DNA of 64,000 nucleotides, from positions 558,001 to 622,000 of the forward strand of contig JAIXMQ010000005.1 of the NCBI GenBank assembly GCA_025716855.1, given 5' to 3'. The position numbers and the translations under genes are program-made. This stretch comes from Pilaira anomala. Its lineage: Eukaryota > Mucoromycota > Mucoromycetes > Mucorales > Mucoraceae. Under the pieces are notes generated by a model. It worked only from the letters and a program-made list of their open reading frames with translations. It was not told where the DNA came from and searched no databases. This document shows positions 1 to 10,918 of this stretch, piece after piece. How positions within the stretch are numbered: the first letter of the stretch is position 1; each line of letters opens with the position of its first letter.

Positions 1-896
1 GGTCTAAAATAGGGTAAAAAAAAAAAGGTTTTTTTTTTTACGTTTATTTCTCGTGTCTTTTCTTTCCCGAATATTCATAGCAAAAAAGAATGAATTAACA
101 GCTGAAGTTTGACTTACTCGTTTTGTTCGTCATTTTATTTATCTAAAAAGTATAGAGAAGAGAGAGAGAGAAAGAGGGATAAAGTTAGATTGGCTTGGTA
201 AAAAATGCTAAAACTTTTTGCACGCTATACAAGTCACGACAAAGTCATTGGCCAATCAAAAGCTTTATTCTATTTTTTCCTCCGTCCGATTTCAAATGAT
301 TTTCCGATTTCAAATGAATTTCAAGACTTTTTGACATTTGCACTATAAGTGTACTACTTTGTTTTTTTAAAACAAACCTTTTCAAGGCTTTTTTTTTTTT
401 TTTTTTTTTAACTATTCCATTAAAAGCTGCTATGTATTTTGATAGCGGATAGTTTGAAGTCTCTATAAAAAAGCTATTTATGGAATAAATACAAACAAAC
501 TATCACAGAGTTTGCATAAACGCAAATATGTACAGAATCGTGCTTTATATTACCTTTTGTTTGTATATGTATACTCTTCTATCATTATTATTATTACGCA
601 ATAAAAAAAAAAAAAAAGTGTGCCAACAGACTAAATTTAGTCGGACTAACTCAAAGTAAATTTTTTTTTTAGCACTATAAGTATCTTGTTGGTAAATAAT
701 GTTGGTGAAATATGAACCAATACAAATTTTAACCAGTATTCCATTTATTTTATTTTTGAATTTACTAGATAGATACATCAATGATTTATTACAAAGTGAT
801 AAAATTAAACGTTATAGTCATGATTTACATACATGGATTTGTGCGTGGTTTAAGACTGCTTATTGAAAACTATATTATAGCTATTGTGATGTAGCT
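1..896. other. Intergenic, no gene seen
   Basis: AT-rich sequence with several A and T homopolymers. I see no convincing coding exon on either strand. The region lies immediately outside the left end of the mariner-like element, whose TA target duplication is at 897-898. Confidence 0.6.
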
Positions 897-940
897 TACT
901 GTATTTTCACGGGTTATTGAGAAAAAGTGAGCGAATTTTT
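897..940 (+). repeat. Left terminal inverted repeat (with TA duplication)
   Basis: Pairs with 3900-3943. A second, weaker copy of the GAATTGAGTGAATTTTTTGG type follows inward at about 950-985, suggesting an end built from two direct repeats. Confidence 0.85.
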
Positions 941-1075
941 AGTGAGTTTTTGGAATGAATTGAGTGAATTTTTTGGAAAATATTAGCTATTATTTTTGGT
1001 ATGAAAAAAAAAATATATATTTAATACCTGTTAGACAGTATCTTGTGTATCCTGAGCGTTAACTCGGAAGGAAAA

Positions 1076-3260
1076 TTACTGTAAACGAGTCTTTTTTTTG
1101 GCAGAACTGTCTTCAAAGTTTTTTCTCTTAAAGACATCGGGACGGGTCATAGTTTTTCTTAACTGCTTTACAATTGTCGCAAAGTTTAAAACCGCAGCCA
1201 AATCCCTGTTCCAGACACGGAAGTTATTACCATTATTATTGCTCACTGACTCTAAACATTGTTGATTTGTGCATCTGAAAATAAAAGTTTAGAGCTTGTA
1301 TAAAAAGTCTATATGATGTTTAAAAAAAGACCTACCTTAAGAGTCCGTGGCAGTTAACTATAGGGTTTTTGCTCCGTTGGTACGGTCTGGGGTTCTTGCA
1401 TTTTTTAAAAGTCTCTAACGATGAGCTAGTACAAGTGGGGCAGACACTAGAAGTCTTGTATTCGTTAAGGAGGTACACCTGAAACCCCTCTTTTTTCAAC
1501 ATTCTTCTAGTTCCTTTACCTCGAATTGGTTCATGAAATTTAGTATGAGCACCAGACCAGTCTCCGAAAACTAGTACGCTATCTTTTCCAAATTTTCTTC
1601 TTAAATTACTTGCTAGTCTTTTGTCTGCCTGTACTTGGTTTATATATGAAGATAATTTAAGCTTTCGAAAAGGAAGTGTATTTTCAGGACGTTCTTCTTT
1701 CTTCTTATCTTCGTTTGAATAATATTGATATAAATCCTGACTAACTTCGGCTCTAGCTCTGATATAATTTTTGTACTTATTTATATCAACAGTGGAAGCA
1801 GCATGCAGACTTAACTTTTCTTCGGCTTCTTTAACATGCTCGGGTTTATACTTTTGACGAAGCTTCCTAAACTTGGTAGATTTTGTTTCGACTGCTTTCT
1901 GGTTTCTAGTGTAGCGATATACCAATTTTTTGTCTTTTTCGCTATTTTCACTCATACAATACAATAAGTCTCTCCGACCAGGATCTATCAGAACGCATTT
2001 TCCTACAGTTGATACATGTTCTTGTAAAGATAGCTTCTCCAAATAATCGATATTTTCATCAACAGTTTTAGACAAAGTGCTTTTACTACAGTTACCTTTG
2101 CTAGTATCTTCATTCTGTTTTATTACAGAAACAGCGATACCATCCGTCATAATAGTACCTCTAAATTGTATAGATTTAGCTTTGCCCTGTGGTTTGACGG
2201 CTTTAGTAGACATATTTATAACTTGGTCCCATAATCTCTGCTTGTCTAATTTGCCTTGATTGGTATTTTTTAATATATGATTATTTAAAATTTTCGTATC
2301 AATTGTTATGTGGCAGGGTATAAACTTTTTTCTTGTCGGAAAGCATTGAAAAGATTTAATCTTACAAGATTCACATAAATTAGCAAGCTTGAAATATGCA
2401 AGTAGATGCTTTCTGGGACTTGCTTTGACGTCATAGTATATAGAGCCTTTCTTGAATTTATAAGAACTATCATAGGATGAGAACAGATCGTTTATATAAC
2501 CAAGAACTTTTTTATCACCAATAAAACCTTTGGGCATTTTGTTAATATCTTTAGTCGATATAGCGAGTTTGACTTGCGTAATTGGCTCTATTACGTTAGT
2601 TTTGATTGAGGCTTTGATCTCAGCATCGGAACAGTGTTTATTCGTTAAATCAGTTTTCAGCTGAGATATACGCTCTTTTTTTTGAAGTACGGTATTAATA
2701 AATCTTCTTAACTGATTACCAAATTGCAGTATAAGATTGTTGTCAAAGGCAGTTTCAATTTTTATAGATTCGTAAGTAGCAATTTGTTGAGCATTAGAAA
2801 GCTTGATGGGTACATATGATGAGCATTCTTTATAAGATTCGAAATGCTTTTCGATAATCCTTCTGAACTTGTTAACTGTTTCAGACAATTTTGATTTACC
2901 ACCTGTACTACCATCTCGACGTTTGTAATCTAGAAGCGATAGAAAAACTTCTCTATAGAAGCCCCGCGTAGCAAATTCTTCAAGTTCAAAGTTTTCATTC
3001 GTGTTCAATTCATGAATAAAGATATACTTTATCAAAGAAAAGGTATGTGTAACAATGATATTTACATCGTATACTAACTTCTTGAGCGTATCAACATACT
3101 CGTCTTTCCATCCTATTCCTTTGACAGAAGATTTTACAGTGATAATTTGAAGTTCTTTATGCTAAAAAAAGGGTTAAATACAAAAATAAAACCGCGTTTG
3201 TATAACATTTACATTCTGAGCTTCTTCTTTATGACTTTCTCCCTTACAAGGAGATAACAT
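1076..3260 (-). CDS. Fanzor (TnpB-like putative RNA-guided nuclease)
   Basis: Three exons on the minus strand (3260-3213, 3161-1336, 1274-1076) with GT-AG introns of 51 and 61 bases give 691 codons, a 690-residue protein. The C-terminal half is a TnpB/Fanzor RuvC nuclease. RuvC-I is LIDPGRRD with catalytic Asp near residue 409. RuvC-III is VWNRDLAAVLNF with Asp near 649, encoded by the last exon. A zinc ribbon is formed by CPTC (590/593) and CTNQQC (626/631), split by the second intron. At the usual RuvC-II glutamate position the protein has Gly (VFGDWSG, about 549). A Glu in LLNEYKTSSVC (about 583) could replace it, as described for a subset of Fanzors. The N-terminal 400 residues are basic and would bind guide RNA and DNA by family analogy. 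A TATAA-like box lies about 35 bases before the ATG. The uninterrupted stretch alone lacks the third catalytic residue, so the spliced model matters. The family call is strong; activity is inference. Confidence 0.9.
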
Positions 3261-3899
3261 TTTAATTTATATCGAAAAATTCTTTGGCTACTTATAAAGA
3301 AAAGAAAGAAAAGAGTTTTGTTTTTTTGAATCAATATAAATAAATCAGCTACTGCGGATTGTTGTCTAGTACTGATGCGTGACTACCTGTTTTCGTTACT
3401 CTTGATACACTTTTCCCTTTAAGATATTAAGAGGAAGTATCCTTTTACTATCTTTCTCATCTGTAGGCTTTTCTATTTTTATTTTTATTTTATTATTATT
3501 TTACGTATTGGTGCCCAACCTTTAGTGGTAAATTTATTATCTATTTTTCTATGTATCTTTTAAGCTGACTAAATTCTAGTTGGACCATATTTATAAAAAA
3601 ATACATCTAGTTTAAGTTTAAATCTTGGTGATTTCTCAGTGGCAAGTAATCACAACATTTCAGTACTTACACCAGTTATTGGCGTGAAGAGAGAAGCCTT
3701 TGACAGCGGGGACAAATTAACTCCTAGAATTTTAAGGGCATGCCAAGGTTGGATTAGACATTCTGTTTCATTTTTTGAACGCTGTTTAGCTACGGAAGGA
3801 AAACTTTGATAATCAAATTTTCTCAATTTAATTAATAAAATATAAACTTTCCCAAAAAATACCAGTCATTTTTTCTCAATAACTGCGTTTAATTTCCCC
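3261..3899. other. Non-coding interior of the Fanzor element, 5' side of the gene
   Basis: About 640 bases between the Fanzor start and the right terminal repeat. No ORF of interest and no transposase remnant recognised. It could hold the promoter and, possibly, a guide-RNA scaffold; nothing in the primary sequence proves this. Confidence 0.4.
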
Positions 3900-3943
3900 A
3901 AAAATCCAATCACTTTTTCCCAATAACCCGTGAAAATACAGTA
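3900..3943 (-). repeat. Right terminal inverted repeat (with TA duplication)
   Basis: Reverse complement of the left end. Inward from it, at about 3843-3888, lies a clear second copy of the subterminal motif (TTATTGAGAAAAAATGACTG on the minus strand), similar to TTATTGGGAAAAAGTGATTG in the terminus itself. Confidence 0.85.
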
Positions 3944-4384
3944 TATACATACTTCCCAATTACCAATTTATAGCAATTTATCTTTTTCTTTGTACATAAA
4001 TTTAACTGTATTTCAGCATTTTGAGCTTTTCATGTTTGATTATTTTTGTAGAGCTTACAAGTCAGAGAGAGCTTTTTTTTTTTGCTTCCATTTCCAGGTA
4101 CCATTATCACAATTGGTTATTAGTTATATTTTGTTCTTTGATAAGCTTTCGTATTTTGTATGTAAGTTCAAATGTTAAACTTGGAAAAAATATTACAATA
4201 AATGAAATACGAGCAGAGATTATAAAGAGAGAGAGAGAGAGAGAGAGAGAGACTCTGGTACCACTTTGAAAGATGCAGGTTAAAGTCAGTGCTTTGAGAC
4301 AAAAATGATCGGAGTTTTATTGAATATCAATGTCCCCTTTTTTGGCTTTTTGTTTTAAAAAGCAAGTTTTTTTTTTTTTTTTCT

Positions 4385-4415
<31 letters not shown>

Positions 4416-4443
4416 AAACAAATTCTTTCAAAAAAAAAATCCA
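3944..4443. other. Intergenic region upstream of the E2 gene
   Basis: Contains a dinucleotide (AG)n tract at about 4226-4252 and long T tracts at about 4368-4415 directly before the E2 start. Such T tracts precede many genes in this window and probably belong to the promoter or 5' leader. No gene seen. Confidence 0.5.
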
Positions 4444-5313
<870 letters not shown>

Positions 5314-5671
5314 GGAAAAAAAAATACATACAAATAAAAAATAATATTTCTTCACGTCACGTCTCTTTTTTTTTTATACCAGTATTTTTTGAAGCGCGTT
5401 ATTTCCTTTTATAGGTTTCGTGTTTCTTTTTTTTTTTTTATGATTTGATTCGAAAATCATTTTCAATTGGAAATACACTAGTTTGTTCTTATTACTAATA
5501 TTAAAGGATTTTTCAAGTAATAAAAAAAAAAAAAGTATATCTATCTATATATATATATAAAGTAAATAATAAGCGACCTAAAAAAAAAAAAAAGGATTTT
5601 TCTTTTTTCTTTTTCTTTGTTTTCTTATTTTTTTTAAAAAAAAAAAAAAAAAATTAACCCGTTTACAAACA
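5314..5671. other. Short intergenic spacer
   Basis: Separates two genes in the same direction. It consists mostly of A and T tracts with a small (AT)n run near 5545. No gene seen. Confidence 0.5.
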
Positions 5672-6882
5672 ATGACACAAACGATACTTGCAAAAGGTAA
5701 GCCTTATTATCCTTTTTATGTTTTCCATTAAATTAGAATTAGCTAGATGCTCGCTTGAAAAGAAAGACAGTAGAGTCACAAGTTTAAAGGTACACAAGCA
5801 CTTTACTTTATAGAAGAAAAAAAAAATTACGCCTCGTTCTTATTTTTTTTTTTTTTTCCCTTTCCCCTTAAATAGAGAAAAGAAAGAGATATGTCAAACG
5901 AAAAAGAAAACAAGAGGGTATTGACTAGTTTGCCCGTTCGATCGCGTATTAATGCAGATACAGACCTTTGGGATCAAGTTACTTTTCTAAAGCAAGATTG
6001 TCGAACTTCAGGTAATAATGAATAATAACAACAAATATATTCCATTTCTAAACCAGTAAAAAAAAAAAATTAGGTGTTATTCCTAGTTTAGAACCAAACT
6101 TTAAAAAAGGGGACACATTATCAGCTTATTTGTGTAGTCCAAGTACAGACCAACTTTCGACTGGGTTTATGGATTTAGGATGGGGATGTGGTTATCGTAA
6201 TTGTCAAATGCTAATGAGTTTTTTACAACACGAGATGCAAGATGGAGAACCGTTATTAAAGAATGTACTTGATATAACAGGAATTCAGTTATTGATTGAA
6301 AAAGCATGGAAAGAAGGATTTGATAGTTTAGGAGCTGCACAATTAGAACATCATGTATTCAAAACCCGAAAATGGATTGGTACAACTGAAGTATATACAT
6401 TATTCACTTACCTTGGGATTCGATCTACTATCATTGATTTTCATCAACCAGGTCCAGAGAATTTACATGAAAATATGTTTGATTGGATTGAATATTATTT
6501 TACATCGAATAATAATACGACGACGACTACAGGACATGTTTATATTACAAATAAACCACCACTCTATTTACAACATCAAGGTCATAGTAGAACAGTGATT
6601 GGTATCGAATTATTGAAATCTGGTAAAAGAAATTTAATCATGTTTGATCCCGGTAGAAGAATGTTGAGATTATCTTCGAGAATTAAATATAATTCATCCC
6701 TGTCACGACCATTTAGAGTAGATGATAAAACAATTGCAAAGAATAAACAATATTCATTACTGGTATTAGGTCAAGTAACAAATGATGAAAATGGAAAAAT
6801 GATTTGGGATTCAGATAAAAGTTATTTATTAAATGAAGATGAAAGAGAGCGTATGAAAAATATCATTAGCTTGACATTTTAA
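5672..6882 (+). CDS. Peptidase C78 family (ZUFSP/Mug105/UfSP-like) cysteine protease
   Basis: The well-supported part is 5891-6011 joined to 6074-6882. An upstream exon 5672-5696 starting at a good ATG context joins in frame if the acceptor at 5882 is used, giving about 320 residues; otherwise the start is 5891 (309 residues). The catalytic core is plain: DLGWGCGYRNCQMLMSF holds the nucleophile Cys, LIMFDPGRR the Asp, and GHSRTVIGIE the His of a C78 peptidase. No zinc finger precedes the domain, so the protein resembles fission yeast Mug105 rather than full-length ZUFSP/ZUP1. Family members cleave UFM1 precursors or Lys63-linked ubiquitin chains, and the sequence alone does not decide which. 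Its stop overlaps the predicted stop of the convergent nbp35 gene. Confidence 0.85.
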
Positions 6883-8028
6883 TAAACAATTTCTCTTAAT
6901 TCTTATATGATGTATATAATTAGTTGATGTAATATATAACACTATATATAAAAAAACACTTACTGTCTATAATGTCCTCATACGCTACACAGGCAGGTGA
7001 TTCTGGGTATTCATCAAGAAATGATACTCCCATATCACAACTCTTGGCCACTCTTGGATCTAATGGAATTCTACCTAATAAAGTAATATCAAACTCTTTT
7101 GCTAATGCCTCTGCTCCTCCTGTCGTAGGTGGAAAAATAACGGATTCTCCATGACAGTTTGGACATACAAATCCCGACATATTTTCAACTAATCCAAGAA
7201 TAGGAATCTTTGCCTTTTTACAAAAATCAATTTCTTTTCGAACATCTTGTAATGCAACTTCTTGTGGTGTTGTAATAATCACTGCTCCATCAATACCCGA
7301 TTCCTTTAAAAAGCTTGCTAATGATAAATGTTCATCAGAGGTACCAGGTGGTGTATCCACTAAAAGATAATCAAGTGTTCCCCAATCAACATCACGCAAG
7401 AATTGTTTAATTAACCCATTCTTTTTTGGTCCTCTCCAAATAACTGCATCATCTTTATCTGGCAACATGAACCCAATAGACATGACACTCAAATTATCTT
7501 GAATATAAACAGGTTGCCAACCACTGTTACTTTGATGGATTTGTTCATCCACAACTCCCATAATTGTTGGAATAGAGGGTCCACAAATATCAATATCCAT
7601 CACACCCACTTGTACATCTTCATCTCCTGATAAAGCCCAAGCTAATTGTGATGTAAAACTAGATTTACCTACGCCTCCCTTACCAGAAAGTACAAGAATC
7701 TTATGCTTTACTCCAGATAACCGTTCAGCAATTACCGTAATATCTATATATTCAATTATGAGTTGCTTTCTTTCATTTTATTTTATTTTATGTTACCTGG
7801 ATCTGGTCCTTTTGGTGCAGTAGCGCAAATGTTTTGGTTAGGACAGCCAGCACAAGCATCTTTTTTACCAGCTAATTCACTTTCAGGACCCTTTTTTTTT
7901 TTTTTATCCGTATTAGTCATCACTCAAAATGAAGAAGAAGAAAAAAAAAAAAAAGGAAGTTTCTACTTACAGGACAATGTTCATTAGCGTCTGCTGGGAT
8001 CTCTTCTTTCACAATAGTTGTAGACATG
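6879..8028 (-). CDS. nbp35: Cytosolic Fe-S cluster assembly P-loop NTPase Nbp35
   Basis: Scaffold NTPase that, with Cfd1, assembles [4Fe-4S] clusters in the cytosol. The N-terminal cluster-binding cysteines are present (HCPGPES, then [12 protein letters not shown]), followed by the Walker A variant [11 protein letters not shown]. After that come [10 protein letters not shown] and the second cysteine pair [10 protein letters not shown]. Exons on the minus strand are 7971 up to the start, 7890-7798, 7744-6964 and, most plausibly, a short last exon 6901-6879 ending in KLREIVY, which resembles the family C-terminus. The likely natural start is the ATG at 8028 ([16 protein letters not shown]), but one extra base near 7981 puts this out of frame with the conserved HCPG block. 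An alternative ATG at 7985 gives an intact 303-residue protein. Family call is certain; the two ends are not. Confidence 0.9.
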
Positions 8029-8098
8029 GTCTTTTAAAAAAAAAGAATAAAAGGTAAAAGAAAAAAAGAAAGAGAAATTTTATTTCAAATTGCGAATT

Positions 8099-9012
8099 CT
8101 ATCTAAATAGTCCAACTAGAATGAAGAAAATAATTATCAATCCAATAACAATACAAACAGATTCTAAGAAAAAATGATTAGTAAACAACCAAAAAAATAA
8201 TAAATTATGAACTTTACTGTTATCTTTCACTTTTCGGCCTACATAATCCAACTTTTTCTTTGCTTGCCTTAATCTTTCATCGGTATGATCTACCATAGCG
8301 TCTGTTTCATCAATCAATTGAGCATGTGTTTCTAATTCATCTCCAATTAATAAACCTAATTCTCTTTGTCTTCGTATCGCTAAAGATAAATGATCTAAAT
8401 CTGTATCTTGATCTTTCTTATAAAGTCAGTCATATGCAATATTTACAAACCGTAACTTTTTTTTTGTTACCGTCAATAATACGCTGTTGTAATTGCAAAA
8501 TTTGTCCATTTTCAAGATCACTTGGATCCATATCTACAGAAGTAAATCGAACGGATGATTTTCCTCGACTATTACCCAACAATATCTCTCTAGCTGTTGC
8601 ATCATCTTGATTCCCTAATAATGCATCTAATTTGTCTACTTTTACTTGTAATTGAATTAATTTATCTTCTTCGCTCTTTGTATCTCTATTAGAAGAGAGG
8701 GTAAATAACGATAAGAAACTGTTGTCATTTTATATATTCTAACCTAGCTCCTGTTTGTTCTTCTTCTGATAATTGTTGTTCAAGTACTTTTATACCATCT
8801 CTTAATTGTGTTAAATGTTTTTCAATGGTTGCTTCATATTTTTCTACATTAAGTCTACAATAAAAAGGGTTGGTCTTCTTCTTTTTATTTAAATAGTTTT
8901 GAAGGTCTTTCTTATTTTTTTACTTTAAACCCTTTAAACGGTTACGTTCAAAAACTACCGATAAAGTATTATCTGCTTGTAGATCTAGTCTTGCTAAAAG
9001 TTTAGTATCCAT
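8099..9012 (-). CDS. Qc-SNARE of the syntaxin-8 (Syn8) type
   Basis: Five exons (9012-8924, 8854-8744, 8685-8471, 8412-8218, 8163-8099) give 224 residues. The C-terminal part is a Qc SNARE motif followed by a single membrane anchor. The run DQDTDLDHLSLAIRRQRELG aligns with the syntaxin-8 pattern of QD-x-x-L-x-x-LS and RQ-x-x-G, followed by IGDELETHAQLIDETD with the central Gln. The anchor VCIVIGLIIIFFILVGLF reaches the C-terminus, as in tail-anchored SNAREs. The N-terminal 130 residues are helical and lack a PX domain, which argues against Vam7. Syntaxin 8 works in late-endosome and vacuole fusion. The last intron lies just before the anchor and must be removed to give a correct tail. Confidence 0.78.
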
Positions 9013-9219
9013 CTTGGAAAATAATAATAAATAAATAAAGAAAAAAACAGCTAAATTCTTTTTTTTTTTTTTTAATTAATTTAAAAAGGCAATTTTTACG
9101 CGCACACTATAACTCTTTTCCCTCTTTAACTTTTAGTTGCAGTAGAAAAAAGGTACAAAGCGTTTTGTATTTTTTTGCAAAGACTTTTTAAATATAAACT
9201 TTTTTTTTTTATATAATAG

Positions 9220-9591
9220 ATGTCCAACTTCAACAGTAACCCATATTCAAGTCTTGATGAGGACACTTTTGAACAGCAAGACTTGTACAGTGACGAAGAT
9301 CAAGATAGTCTTTATGATTACGATGCTGAAGCTGAATGGGAAGAAAGTAAAGAACAATTAAACGCTTTATTCTCTCTAGTCATTTTCCCTTTTGTTGGTA
9401 AATGGTTGGGTAAAAAGTTCTCTTTCTGGGGTAAATTTTTTGTTTTGTTTTATGTATTCAAAAAACTTAAACTCACATATATATATATATATATTTTAGT
9501 TTGGTCAAGATATTTAACAAAGACACCTTTTACAACTCGTTTCTCTATTACATCTACTGATATGGTAAATTCTATTAAAAGAATTGCTTAA
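9220..9591 (+). CDS. Small membrane protein, probably Mim2-like mitochondrial outer-membrane import factor
   Basis: Two exons (9220-9430, 9500-9591) encode 100 residues; the intron contains an (AT)n run. The N-terminal 45 residues are strongly acidic (DLYSDEDQDSLYDYDAEAEW). Then come WEESKEQLNALFSLV, a hydrophobic segment, and a basic, aromatic tail (VGKWLGKKFSFWVWSRYLTK). An acidic cytosolic head followed by one membrane span and a Trp/Tyr/Arg tail fits the Mim2 subunit of the fungal MIM complex, which inserts helical outer-membrane proteins. The match is by remembered pattern and size, so a different small tail-anchored protein is possible. Confidence 0.55.
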   Translation: MSNFNSNPYSSLDEDTFEQQDLYSDEDQDSLYDYDAEAEWEESKEQLNALFSLVIFPFVGKWLGKKFSFWGKFFVLFYVFKKLKLTYIYIYILVWSRYLTKTPFTTRFSITSTDMVNSIKRIA

Positions 9592-9767
9592 ACTAATATA
9601 AACTTTTAAGAAAAATAAATTGTACAGCATATTCGATAAACGCCATTGTTTTTTTTTTCTTTAAAGAGGGGAGTGTGTATGTATGTGTGTGTGTGTGTGT
9701 GTCATAAAATAGCACAATTAATGTTATATATGCAGGACAACAAAAAAATATGTATGAGTTTATTTAT

Positions 9768-10121
9768 TTATTTAGAAGCATAAATTAATCTGAATGGAGT
9801 AGAAATTTGAAATTCTTCTGCTTCTTTAAAAGCTTGTTCCAAGTTGGCATCATATTCATCACTCGCCACACCCGCTAATTCAGTTACCATCACCTTGACA
9901 GCAGGCAGTGCCATCTTTTGAATAGCCAAAAACATTTCTCCAGGTACACCTCCCCAACTACCAATAGGAACATTATATTTGATATCTTGAATATTCACAT
10001 AGTTAGCGTCAGAGAGATAAGATGAAATCTTGTCCGCAATAAAAGAATCCATATTTCTAGCAACCAATGCTTTATTAACTAAACACATAAAGTTTATTAG
10101 TATATACATGCCTATACAGAC

Positions 10122-10156
<35 letters not shown>

Positions 10157-10918
10157 TTACTCCAGTTATTAATATTTATAAAAGCAGGTGAAGCATTTAT
10201 ATAATTATTCACCAGCTCTAAAATCTCAATACATCCACCTTCTTTCAGAACACGCTTCATTTCTTTGACAGACAATATATATTGATCAGTAGAAAATCCC
10301 ATAACTAAGAAACGTTGAAATACAAAATCAAATGATTCATCTTCAAATTCAAGCCCAGTACCAGCATTCATAATTTTGAATGTGACATTATCTGGCTTAT
10401 CTTCAGTAACAAAAACATCGGCCATATCAATACCAACAAATTCGGAATTGGGATATAAACGAGCCATATCCTATTTAATATATATATATATTAATATTAC
10501 TACAGAACATATAAACATTCATCATTCACTAACCAAAGTCCACCATCCAGGCCCACAACCAATATCAAGTACACGAACACCTTTTGTCAATTTATCATGC
10601 ATTGGAGACTTGTACAAACTATTATAATCAAATTTTAGTATAAATTTTTATTCACATGATAGAAATATTTTACCCTTCGAGAATGTTACTATACAACACA
10701 AATGAAAATGTTTAGGACCAATGAATTAAAATAAGAGAATTGATTAAAAAAAATGGAACTTACAGCCATAAAGTATGGTTCAATTTCAATCTGTCAACTT
10801 CGGTTTGATCACTAGGTAAAATATAGGCAACATCTTGATTATTTGCTAAGCGACGACCATCCTTCCATTCAAAAGCAATCTCACAAGTACTATGGGTAAT
10901 TATATCGGAAGAAGTCAT
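9768..10918 (-). CDS. Class I SAM-dependent methyltransferase
   Basis: Five exons (10918-10764, 10688-10674, 10618-10534, 10470-10161, 10078-9768) give 291 residues. One exon is only 15 bases. Motif I is VLDIGCGPGWWTLDMA, followed by the motif II acidic strand FVGIDMADVFV and FDFVFQRFLVMGF. The block VLKEGGCIEILELV is the usual post-motif strand. This is the Methyltransf_25-like fold found in many fungal orphan methyltransferases related to LaeA/Tam-type enzymes. No substrate-specific motif is recognisable, and no biosynthetic cluster surrounds it, so the substrate is unknown. The third intron donor is GTTAGT and the fourth intron begins with a long (AT)n run. Confidence 0.85.

Larger units (their letters stand above)
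899..3941. mobile_element. Tc1/mariner-like element carrying a Fanzor gene
   Basis: The two ends are near-perfect inverted repeats. The left end reads CTGTATTTTCACGGGTTATT inward from 899, and the right end reads the same inward from 3941. Over 44 bases including the flanking TA (897-940 against 3900-3943) I count 5 mismatches. Both ends are flanked by TA (897-898 and 3942-3943), the target duplication typical of the Tc1/mariner/IS630 superfamily. The only gene inside is the Fanzor on the minus strand; I see no DDE transposase, so the element looks non-autonomous for transposition. It is known that Fanzor genes ride in several eukaryotic transposon superfamilies including mariner. The assignment to mariner here rests on the TA duplication and the ends only. 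Confidence 0.85.

Noticed and set aside
1332..3035. Single 567-codon ORF as the complete Fanzor
   Set aside because: It starts at a non-ATG codon and stops before RuvC-III; GT-AG introns at both ends join it to exons that supply the ATG and the NRD motif.
899..3941. Fanzor/TnpB gene as bacterial contamination
   Set aside because: It has two spliceosomal-type introns, AT-rich eukaryotic flanks and TA-flanked inverted ends within a fungal contig.
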